Assembly: GCA_003427395.1 (NCBI GenBank)
Contig: BFEA01000320.1
Span: 580,774-604,285 of the forward strand
Direction: 5' to 3'
DNA from: Chara braunii
Lineage: Eukaryota; Streptophyta; Charophyceae; Charales; Characeae
Length of the DNA: 23,512 nucleotides
The notes below the pieces were generated by a model. The model had not been told where the DNA came from. It did no database searches and worked only from the letters and a program-made list of their open reading frames with translations. Made by a program: the position numbers and the translations under genes. This document shows positions 9,391-18,365 of this stretch, one piece after another; positions within the stretch are counted from its first letter, which is position 1; each line of letters opens with the position of its first letter.

Positions 9391-11252
9391 TTAGAGTCGT
9401 TCCCAATTTTGCAGCTCCCAGTTCCAACCCTTCGTTCCCGCCAGTAGACCATTCCGAAGAAGGGCACCGAGACTCTTCTGCACGTCTGTTTTTATCTAGG
9501 TTTCGTTTGGCTTGACCCTGGCCGTTGGAAGGTCAAGCAGTTAGTTGTGTGTGAGCCATTGCAAGCGCGCTTCCTTGGTTGGGTCGAAACAAATGAATGC
9601 ATCAATCTGGGTCGTTTTTGGGGGGCCTGTCGTGATGGTGAACATGGCTTGTGCTCCGGGTTCGAAGGTCTTCACAATGTGACCGGTCAGTTGCATTTTC
9701 AGAATCTCCCCCGCGTTGGCTGCACGTCTGTTACATGGATTTGCCCAAAAGGAGGTTCACCCCTGCAAGGTCACCCCCCCTTGCCGATTCCCCCCTGCCG
9801 GTGATAGCCCTACCTCCCATTTTCTTTCCTTTTGCCGTATCTGTATTAGTAACACTGCACTTTTCGTCAACGGTCCAGTATCTTGGCCTTTTTCGACCAG
9901 ATGTCTAAGCCGTTTTTTTTTAACCAATGCCAACGGTGTATCCCCTCTTTCGCATCTGGTGGTGGATCAGGGGGGGAAGGGTCTGGCTGTGTTGCTTCTT
10001 TATGCGGGGATTCAGGAGTGTCGGGGGGTGGCCGAAATCGGCCAAAGGTAATAGTTGTCAATCTGTTTCATGCCTCTGTCCCACAAGCGGTTATCGGGTA
10101 GCTGAAAATTCAAGAATGAAAATTCTGAAGTGAGAGTTTTGGGCAGTCTGAAAATCTTGAATAGTCCTGAAGTGGTAAAAGGTCCGAAGACCCTGAAAGC
10201 CATTTGTTTAGGCAGGCTACATCCTGAAGTGGTGAAGGTTGTCCTGAAGTGGTCAAGTGAGAAGTTTGGGCAGTTTGAAAATCCGGAATGGTCCTGAAGT
10301 GGTGAAAGGTTCGAAGACCATGAAAACCACCCTTCATCACTTGAGGATGCAACCTGCCTAAACATGTGGTTTTTAGGGTCTTCGGAGCTTTCACCACTTC
10401 AGGACCATTCAAGATTTTCAGACCTGAATGGTCTTGAAGTGGTGAAAGGTTCGAAGACCCAGAAAACCACCTATTTAGGCAGGCTGCATCTTGAAGTGGT
10501 GAAGGATGTCATGAAGTGGTGATGAAAAATAAGACTGTTGTTAACCTTCTCTCCTCTGTCCAAGACATCCCAGGTTCTAGTCCCTGTTCCAACACATTTT
10601 TAAGAGAGGCACTCGTGTCCAGCATTGCAAATAGTTCAATGTCCAAGTTTTGTTCCAGGGGCATGTGTTGTGGTGGGCCCCCCTCTTCTTCGCCTACAGT
10701 CTCATCCTCAGGTGACAGCCCCTGTGGGGTTTTGCTTGTTTGGCCCGGGAGGGGGTAGACGTCCATAGGCTCTGGACCAAAGGCCACGTCAAAGGTGTCT
10801 ATGTGGGTTGTGGTACCCTCGCCTCCTGCAGGCGATACCCCATGTTAAAGCTGTGACCCCTCGGGCACCAGGCCGGGCTGGGTGAAGGGTTCCGCTTCCA
10901 TTCTGACTTGCTCTATGTCGGTCTGCACCTGGGGGAGCTCGGGTTCTGGTTCAGTGGCCCACCTGCTCGGTGTTGGCTGTTTTGGGGGATGTGCCATCTG
11001 TTTCATTTTCTTGTTGCCCCGGGCTCCAGCTCCCGCCTCCCTTTCCTCCTGCACATACTTTTCTGTCGGGTGGCCAATGTTTTTCGGGTTGCCTACTCTT
11101 GCAACCCCCGTTTCTCTATTTCCTGTTCCTTCCGTCTCCTTGTGTGTGTTCTTTGCAGGTGGGGGGTCCGGGCCCTTTGGTGTCACTATTCTTTCCTTTC
11201 CCTTTGGTATGCAATCGACATGTTGTTTGTGCGGAGTGTATAGTGGGCATGG
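9391..11252 (-). pseudogene. LINE copy A ORF1 remnant
   Basis: Upstream of ORF2, the minus strand reads a Pro/Glu/Lys-rich, low-hydrophobic protein from about 11,252 to 10,509 with one in-frame stop at 10,845-10,847. Interrupting repeats follow at about 10,085-10,508, and the same frame reopens at 10,061-9,867. After frameshifts, the C-terminal part (about 9,760-9,391) contains segments such as GQIHVTDVQPTRG and GHIVKTFEPGAQAMFTI, and ends with a Trp-rich tail (NGLLAGTKGWNWELQNWERL) before a TAA at 9,391-9,393. Copy B keeps a matching tail (17,325-17,426), which supports this as real coding sequence. ORF1 proteins of LINEs usually bind the element's RNA. I do not recognise a named domain here. 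No convincing ATG is visible, and the true start may lie right of 11,252. Confidence 0.7.
10147..10503. repeat. Fold-back repeat: direct and inverted copies of a 90-bp unit
   Basis: A 90-bp unit at 10,147-10,236 recurs as an inverted copy at 10,333-10,422 (about 11 mismatches by eye, so about 88 percent paired). It recurs again in direct orientation at 10,423-10,503, with a truncated direct copy at 10,275-10,331. Shared words are CCTGAAGTGGTGAA, CGAAGACC and TTTAGGCAGGCT. The inverted copies can fold into a long hairpin with a 96-nt spacer. The block interrupts the ORF1 remnant of LINE copy A, so it probably arrived after the LINE or grew inside it. Confidence 0.9.
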
Positions 11253-12399
11253 TCAAGAGTCGTTATGACAATTGTTGTACCGAGAACGCTCAACTAGGTT
11301 TTTCATGTGCTCATTCACTTCATCCTTACAATATTTATTCTCTCTATCGTCAAGGACATACTCATTTTGTTGTCTTTTTTATCCTTACTTCCCCTTCTTT
11401 GTTAGTTATTTCTTTTTTGTTCTTCATCTCTCTTCCCTGTGTTCATCACCTCCTCCTTTCCCCTGCCTCTTTCTCACAGCATATAAGTGGGTCATTATGG
11501 TACACGGGGATGCGAGCAGCTCACGCTCAACTTCATCAACGTGGCGAGCCTTGTACGTGAGAAGCACAATGAAGGAAGAGTTAAAAGAAGAATGAGAAAA
11601 ATGAATGGTTTCAATGTGCCCCTCATATTTTTTTATTTTACCGTTTGTTTCGCAAAGTGCGCTCTTTTAGTTCATAATTATGTGACAATATATCCATTAT
11701 ATATATATATATATAATATTATACTATAATATTATATATATCGTCAAATATAACTACTTGGTAAACCATCGGCAGTAAGGGGAAATAGAACAAAAAAACA
11801 AAGGGTTGTGACAAACTGTTTCGTTGCAGTTTCACCGACTCATCATTAAAAAAAAAATGTCAGTAAGACTACAGTGGAATATATTGCAGGTTCATGGTTT
11901 CTTACCCCGTCAACACTCTCGCCGTCACATATTCACTCTGTAATAATACATTTATAGATAGGGAGTTAAAAAAAAAAAAAAAAAAATCATTGTTGGTCTA
12001 CCAGAGAAAGTGATAGGGACGTGAACTTATCCAAGAATAATCATTAAAATGGACATTGAAGGAATGATGCCTAAAATATATATGGATTGATAGTTATTGT
12101 AGTTGTCGGCTATAGTCTTTCTCAACTATAGTGTTTCTCAGCTACAGTTTTTTCCTGACTAGAATGCGGAATCATTATAGTGTCTTCGGGGTTAGTTTTA
12201 GACCTGATACAACAGTAATGGTCATTTTCTCTATTTGGGTGAAGACAAAAAGTTGGTCTCAATAAGGGTATTGTATGTAATGTTCTTAATGCTTTTGTTG
12301 TGATAAGTAATGCCTCACAGGCTCACACATTGAGTACCATTTACATATTGATATACGGATCTATTTATATATCAATCTATTCATCTATCCATGTATCAC
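11253..12399. other. AT-rich stretch, nothing recognised
   Basis: The first 350 bases are pyrimidine-rich on the plus strand and may be the 5' untranslated region of LINE copy A (purine-rich on its sense strand). They are followed by AT-rich DNA with an (AT)n run and palindromic AT block at about 11,697-11,740, and an A run at 11,968-11,987. No coding sequence or RNA gene is seen. Confidence 0.5.
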
Positions 12400-13524
12400 T
12401 CTATTGATCTGCTACTCAAACCTGCAACTTACCACAAGTAAGGCGAAACACTTCACCAATATACACTTCTTATGATGTAATGGCAACACAAATTGTTTGA
12501 TGTGTTGCCACATATGAAACTGGATAACATTTAATTGATATAAAAAATTGAGTCACAAAATTGATGTTATTGACAATTATTAATGTGAAGTTGAGATGAT
12601 ATCCACCGTCCAACAAAGGTCATGTATGCATTGCTCATCATTGTACAAGTAGCATTGCCAACAACCTCCCACCAGATCGATCATAAGAGAAGGAACGTTT
12701 GAAATTAAGGAATCATTTAAACTTAAGATGATCGAGGGTGGTGTTTGCTTACAAAACTTAAGGTGCATTCACATATGTGGTTGATGAGCTTCAAGGCTCT
12801 GAGAATACTTTTCAACTTCTCAATTGTAAGCGTATTCACCAGTACCATTGCACCATAAACAAAATTTATACAAGGAAAATAATGTTTGCCTAAACAAATC
12901 AAAACGAAAAGCAAAGATAAACCAGTTTGGACTAAATTAACACAAGTATGGCTTATTGATTTGTTACTCAAATCGATAGTTCACCATAACTAAGAGCACT
13001 TCACCAATAACTACTTATTATGATGTAATAGAAATACAAGTTGTTTAATACGTGTTGCGACTTCTGGAACTGGAAAACGATTGATTGGCATAAAAATTTG
13101 AGTCACAAAAATGATGTTATTAACAACTATTCGAATTTTATATTCAATGCATTGTTCATATGATATCCACAGTCTAGTAGAGGTTATGCATGCTTCGTTT
13201 ATGGTTGTACAAGTAGCATCGAGCGATAACCTCCCACCAGGTTTATCATAAGCAGAGGAAAGTATGAAATTTAATAATCATTGAAACTTAAAATGATCGA
13301 AGGTGGTGTGTGCTTACAAGACTCACAGTGCATTCACATATGTGGTTGATGAACTTTAGGGCTCCTATAATACTCTTCAACCTCTCAATCGCATTCATCA
13401 AAGTGTAACAACATGTACCATTCCACCAAAAATAAATTTTTTATATGAAAAATGATTTTACCTAAACAAATAAAAACGATATGCAAAGATAAACTAGTTT
13501 GGAATGAATTAACACAAATATGAC
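12400..13524. repeat. Tandem duplication of a 550-570 bp unit
   Basis: Unit 1 (about 12,400-12,951) and unit 2 (about 12,952-13,524) align end to end. Landmark words are TTATGATGTAAT (12,470 and 13,018), GTACAAGTAGCAT, AACCTCCCACCAG, AAATGATCGA-like, GCATTCACATATGTGGTTGATGA and GCAAAGATAAAC (12,911 and 13,483). The offset grows from 548 to 572 bp because of small insertions. Divergence is moderate. The sequence is AT-rich and has no convincing ORF in either unit. It could be two monomers of a satellite or a single old segmental duplication. Confidence 0.93.
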
Positions 13525-13979
13525 AAAGTGACCATACTTGTGTAAAAGATTTTTATTTCAATTTAGGAAATGGAGTAGGTCATATTATTTTACATCCTAG
13601 GAGTCTACGAAAACATCGAAAAGTTTTTCGTAGGAAAAGGGGAATGTTTTCATTCTTTAAAATAATCAAAGGATTTCAGATATCATAGTAAAAAAATGCC
13701 ATGTTTTTTAAATAATAAACTTTTTATTTTTTAACAAACTTTAGTTCAGAGGGAATCACTTAAAAGGTTGATAAAATCATCCTTTTTACGTAGGTCCTTC
13801 TATTGGAGGCTCAATCGATCAATAGTGAGTTGCATTTGCTAGAAAACAGGCCCAGCGTCCCAATATGTTAAAATCGAGACAGTCTGAGCACAACACTGAT
13901 ATGACTAATTAAGGTGAGTGAAACCATGTAACAACCCATGTAGTATCAACATTCCCCATTAACAAACGACGAGCAACAA
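13525..13979. other. AT-rich stretch, nothing recognised
   Basis: This stretch lies between the tandem duplication and LINE copy C. No coding sequence, RNA gene or repeat family is recognised. Downstream of the ORF2 stop of copy C, which is the left side here, no A-rich tail is visible on the element's sense strand. Confidence 0.5.
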
Positions 13980-14965
13980 TCAGCTCCCCCCACACCACTG
14001 AAGCTCAACCAGCGAAAGAGCGCATGTCAGGAAGGGATCCGGAAAAAGGGGACACATCGGGACCGATCCCTTAATCTTAGTCCACTCATGGAAGGAGAGC
14101 TTATAGTCCTTGATGGGGTCACTCTGGTCTTCTTCCTGCTCCGTGCTCATTCTGCCTCCGCAATTCATCCGCCTTGGTCCCCCTCCAACGAATCACTAAG
14201 AAATTGCTTGATTGTTATTTTGAAAAGAGGCAAGTTTTTTTTTCACTTTCTCCTATTGTATCAATAAGTCCGTCTGTACCTATTTCTTTCAAACGTGTAC
14301 TTACCATTTCGAATGTTCACCGTCTCCACCAGAGGGCTCTAAGCACCACTTTTTTCGTGAACTCAAACATGTTATTGGCGAAGGTGCTAGTCTGCTCGGA
14401 TTACAAGGCCCCACACAAAAGCGTCCACCATTTCCATCACCATTCCTCCAACGTGCCCAGTTGTCACCAAATTCAGTCCCACCATCGCCATATCTACAGC
14501 GGTCTCGGGCATTGCAACATAAAGTGCTCAATAAGTCCACAGATCCTACGTGCAGCGAAATTGTTGCTGCAAAGTTTCCACTACGGAACGGCGAGGCCCT
14601 TCCGTTCAAGATGTGTTCTGTCAATCAACCACCATCATTGGTAACGTGGTCTGTTTGCCACTGTAGTGACACAATTTTTTTTAGGTTGACCTTGATACAC
14701 GAAAACCATTTAAGAGGGCAAAGTGTATTCGTACCAACATTAACCTGTGTTATTCACATGTGTATAACGTTTAAATAGACTTGGGGATGCAACGTATAGC
14801 AGGTTGATTTGACCTACAAGGGATAAAGTTGTCGGATAGTAGTCCTACTTCTCCTTTGACGAGAGGTCTATATCCAATTTGAAAGGTAAAAAGCTAATTG
14901 GGAGATTGGTGTTCCAAGTTTGTGTGTTATCTAGTGTTCCCTATTCCGGACAAGCGGAATTCAAC
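13980..14965 (-). pseudogene. LINE copy C: 3' fragment of ORF2
   Basis: A third copy of the same LINE family is present on the minus strand, only as the end of ORF2. The final open part (14,168-13,980) reads DYKLSFHEWTKIKG, then ALSLVELQWCGGS and a stop. This matches the ends of copy A (FNDWTKVD, LSMVDLQCYGAA) and copy B (FKEWTKVD, LSLVDMQWYGAE). Further right, nucleotide similarity to copy A positions 1,230-1,900 can be followed through 14,330-14,680 and, more weakly, to about 14,965. Many stops and frameshifts are present. The fragment is more diverged and more AT-rich than A or B, so it is probably older. Confidence 0.8.
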
Positions 14966-15066
14966 GGACCTGCGCTCTATAAAGTCATTTGACTTTCTTT
15001 GGAATGAACTAATATCATAGTAATATGCTAAAAAACTAAACTCCCATAACATAAGCCCAACAATTT

Positions 15067-15170
<104 letters not shown>

Positions 15171-15429
15171 GAGAAAAAAAACTATCATTTCAAAGAATCC
15201 GAAGAATTTCAAACAAAGAAAGAGGTGGGTGTGAATCTCGGAAGATGAGATTGACAACCATATTTTCCTACTCAACGACCAACAGGCTAACTTATCCCTA
15301 ACTCCCGCCTTTCAGTCCTCGTAGTCTAACTTCCCAGATCTCAAGTTCCCCCTTATAGCTAGGGTTACAAGGCAGCACAACCCGCCCCGGCATCGACTCT
15401 CGTTGTTATAACGGATTGGAGTGCCTTCC

Positions 15430-15432
<3 letters not shown>

Positions 15433-15475
<43 letters not shown>
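15433..15475. repeat. (AT)n microsatellite
   Basis: An uninterrupted alternating AT run of about 42 bases. Confidence 0.97.
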
Positions 15476-15478
<3 letters not shown>

Positions 15479-16405
15479 AGCTCTAAGCAGATGGATTGCG
15501 CCAAATAGATGGTTTTGCAAAGTGAGAATAAGCATGTGTTTTAATTTTTTAATATTAAATCAACCAGGTTGTCTTACGTAGTCGAGAGATTGCATATAAA
15601 TTTGGTCGACATATAACATTATTTAAAGATTTAGTAACCATGTAGTTGGAGCGTTGAGTTTAGTATACTGGATCACAATATGAAACACCTACTAACTCTA
15701 GGTATTAACCATCTCGTGTTAGCATCACCCTACTTACTTTGTTTATTGGCTGAAATTTTTACCTTGTTTATGATAACTCACGGACTGCAATCGCAAAGTG
15801 AGCTTGAAAAATAGTAATAAAAACGTACAAACAAAGAGCCTGACAAGAAAGTAATAAGAACTAAATTTAAGTTGTTGGACTTAATTCAATCATAAACTTG
15901 ATACACTGCAAGGGTCAACATGTCGGACAATCTTTTTTTTCAATTGATCTTTTTTTTTTTTAAACATTTCTAGCATTGTTTTTTCCTCGTAGCCATCCCC
16001 GCATATCATGATATCATGTTATTCCTTAATAACTTTAAATCCATCACCCTCTTCTGGTATATCAAAGGAAGCATGATTCATTTATGCTAAACAAGAAATG
16101 AAAAAGAAAATCGATAAAGGCAAAAAAAGAATATCAAACCGTATTTATTTTCGAGTTATGATAATGTCTGTCAAAATATAAAAACCTATGCAAATTAATA
16201 TACTAAACATAATAAAACCAATAAAAACTTTATAAAAAATCAAATATTTTCTTATCTTTATAAACATATTTTTTATTATCTTTATTTCATTATTTGTAAG
16301 TTTATTTGATGTTATTTATAAGTTTATCTGAATTTTTATTATCTTTATTTTATTATTTGTAAGTTTATATGATGTTATACACTATTTATCTTGCTTACCT
16401 TTTCT

Positions 16406-16624
16406 CCACCTCCTCCTTTGTTCATCGTCGTCTTCCTCCTCCTCCTCCTCCTCCTTCTGCTCCTCCAATCTTCTCTGTTTTCCTCCTCATCGTCCTCCTC
16501 TATTCTTCTCCGCCCTCCTCCTCCTCCTCCTCATCGTCCTCCTCCTCATCGTCCTCCTCCTCATCGTCCTCCTCCTCCAATCTTCTCCGTCCTCCTCCTC
16601 CTCCTCACCGTCCTCCTCCAATCT
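16406..16624. repeat. (TCC)n microsatellite with TCG and CTT interruptions
   Basis: About 220 bases of TCC triplets, interrupted by TCATCG, TCTTC and TCCAATCTTC words that recur several times. This gives a higher-order pattern in which TCCAATCTTCTCC repeats. Open frames across it encode only poly-Ser or poly-Pro and are an artefact of the repeat. Confidence 0.95.
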
Positions 16625-17218
16625 TCAGGTGATGGCAGGCACAAACTTCTTCAGGCGATGGCAGGCGCGAATTGGAAGTGAAGCAACGACGAGCAGTCGA
16701 GGACGACACGTGAGGGGGCACAACCACGACGATGACGAGGAACACTTGGCGTGGGGGCTAACGAGAGGGGGGGCGGCATGCTGCCTCGGCGCAGCGGTCG
16801 AATTCAAACTTAGTGCGGCGTTCGAATTCGAACCCCGGGTGAACGAGGGTCGTTGATCTTCAGCGATCAACGACGCAAATTTCATCGCCAAAAAAACAGG
16901 GGTCTGCTATACCCTTTTTTTTTTTTTTTTTCGTGCCAAAAGGTAATTTGGCCCATATTTTTGGTAAAGGGCCCAACAAAAAAATGAATAAGGCCCGCTC
17001 GCTATTTGGCGCTGGAACGCCCAGCGCCAACCGACCGGTTTCCGCGCGGAGGACGAGGTACCCATGCCGCACGAGACGTAGCGTAGATTTAATCTATATT
17101 TCTTACAATGTTTATCCATGTATACACATATGTCGTGTACCTATACACTTACATGTACGTGTATGAGATGTGAACATTAGGTACACGAACTGCATACTGA
17201 TTCCCCCCCCGCTCGGAT
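16625..17218. other. GC-rich stretch with perfect hairpins, no gene recognised
   Basis: No coding sequence can be supported. Visible structure: a 12-bp palindrome TTCGAATTCGAA (16,821-16,832); a perfect 10-bp hairpin GTCGTTGATC/GATCAACGAC with a 6-nt loop (16,849-16,874); a T run at about 16,914-16,931; and a perfect 10-bp hairpin TTGGCGCTGG/CCAGCGCCAA with a 5-nt loop (17,006-17,030). The change to GC-rich DNA is abrupt on leaving the TCC array. Confidence 0.55.
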
Positions 17219-17312
17219 TGTTATAAACTATGAGACAACTCTTAGCCAGAACTTCCCCAAAAGTTATTTATGTTGTAAACTATGAGATGACTCTTACCTA
17301 AAAGTTATTTAT
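17219..17312. repeat. Short direct repeat at the 5' edge of LINE copy B
   Basis: TGTTATAAACTATGAGA... (17,219-17,270) is repeated as TGTTGTAAACTATGAGA... (17,271-17,312). Both units end in AAAAGTTATTTA or TAAAAGTTATTTA. The second unit is about 10 bp shorter and stops next to the point where similarity to LINE copy A begins. Confidence 0.85.
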
Positions 17313-17324
17313 AGTGCTGAGCAA

Positions 17325-17426
17325 GATGCCCAAAGATGCTTGAGTGATATTCTCAGGCTGGGCTTACTGGCGGATGCAACCGGGTGGGACTGGGAACAAT
17401 TATCGTGGGCCCGTTTAGGGACCTGA
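17325..17426 (+). pseudogene. LINE copy B ORF1 C-terminal tail
   Basis: An open frame of 33 codons ends at TGA 17,424-17,426. It reads LSDILRLGLLADATGWDWEQ followed by a Trp/Leu-rich end. It matches the ORF1 tail of copy A (9,393 to about 9,490) in length and in the pattern GLLA-x3-GW-x-WE. The rest of ORF1 is absent because the copy is 5'-truncated. The stop lies 17 bp before the ORF2 ATG. Confidence 0.7.
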
Positions 17427-17443
17427 AGACCAACAGGACTGAA

Positions 17444-18365
17444 ATGGACCCAGTTAAAGCGGTGTATGGAAAAGATCAAATTTGGAATCAATGCAAACGG
17501 ACAACGGACTTGGATCTGTGGTCCCTAAACGTCAATGGTCCGACATCCTGCAAAATGGACAAACAAAATGCAATATGGGATCTGATGAGAGGGGTCGGGG
17601 GTAGAAATTGGCTGGATGTGGTATGCATCCAAGAAACACATATGATGGACACCCGGGAGCACAACTACATTCATAAAATGATATGGCCATACAATGCAGT
17701 CAGGGCACACGCCCCGAGACCAGGGAGCGCAGGGGTGGCGATCTGGATCCCCCCAGAATCCCGGGCAGACCCGGTCCATTGGGTGGTCGATCAGGAAGGG
17801 GGCCGATGGGTGTCGACTTTCGTCACGTTGGAATTGGAGATTGTCTATATTTTGTGCAGCTATGCCCCAAATACCGTGAGGGAGAGAAGGGTGTTTTTCG
17901 AAAGCCTGAAAACACAAATCTCGGACGGGGTCTCGATAATTATCGAGGTGACTGTAATGTAGCCCCGGACCGCTGGATGGATAGGTGGAAGACTCCCTTC
18001 CCTGCCCCATCGTATATAGAGGAGGACAAACAAATGATAGAGGATCTATGTGTCTCACTCAAGGTATTTGATTCCTTTTGAAAACTTAATCCTCATACCC
18101 GGTTCTACTCATGTTTACGTAAAACCGGGACTGACGCCCAATCGAGGTCAAAAATAAACTCATTTTGGAGGATATGGGGGGATCGTTGCTATTGGTGGCA
18201 ATCTTACCCACTAACCCGCACTTGGGCCTTGATCACAAAATGTTTTCCATTATCTTGTCGTTCCGCAAGAAACCTGATCATGGCCCTGGTTTCTATAAAT
18301 TTAACATATCTACCCTGCAACAGGAGTCTTTTCAAAATTATATCAAGGACCGTTGGAAGTACTAG
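17444..18365 (+). pseudogene. LINE copy B ORF2: APE-type endonuclease
   Basis: The start is ATG 17,444-17,446, chosen because copy A has the matching Met and following residues. The first 519 bases are open (to 17,962). They contain SLNVNG, CIQETHM with the metal-binding Glu at 17,633-17,635, and RPGSAGVAIW. The frame then shifts. GDCN (17,947-17,958), which corresponds to GDYN in copy A, is read in another frame. A third open stretch (18,165-18,365) contains LDHKM with Asp at 18,231-18,233 and His at 18,234-18,236. The catalytic residues that can be checked are still present, but at least two frameshifts make the domain non-functional. Confidence 0.87.

Larger units (their letters stand above)
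600..11252 (-). mobile_element. LINE copy A: L1-like retrotransposon, degenerate, with nested insertions
   Basis: This is a two-ORF non-LTR retrotransposon read on the minus strand. From right to left it carries an ORF1 remnant (11,252-9,391), an ORF2 endonuclease (9,365 to about 8,346), a foreign insertion of about 3.8 kb, and then ORF2 RT and C-terminal knuckle (about 4,556-851). A repetitive 3' tail follows to about 600. Domain order (APE-type endonuclease, RT with FADD, CCHC knuckle) places it in the L1 group. Stops and frameshifts occur throughout, so it cannot be active. Copies B (17,319-22,639) and C (13,980-14,965) belong to the same family by protein and nucleotide similarity judged by eye. 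The exact 5' and 3' ends are uncertain because no target-site duplication was found. Confidence 0.88.

Noticed and set aside
10300-10460. GGTTCGAAGACC words considered as tRNA-like B boxes of a SINE
   Set aside because: The word does not fit the B-box consensus length, no A box lies at the right distance, and it is part of the fold-back unit.
10882-11560. Plus-strand open frames of 100-196 codons
   Set aside because: They mostly lie antisense to the LINE ORF1 remnant, and the rest is pyrimidine-rich DNA. Their residue content (Phe/Ser/Cys/Leu-rich) is what a purine-rich coding strand gives when read backwards.
16369-16681. Open frames of about 90 codons with long Ser or Pro runs
   Set aside because: They are translations of the TCC microsatellite in two frames. 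No homology or start context supports a protein.
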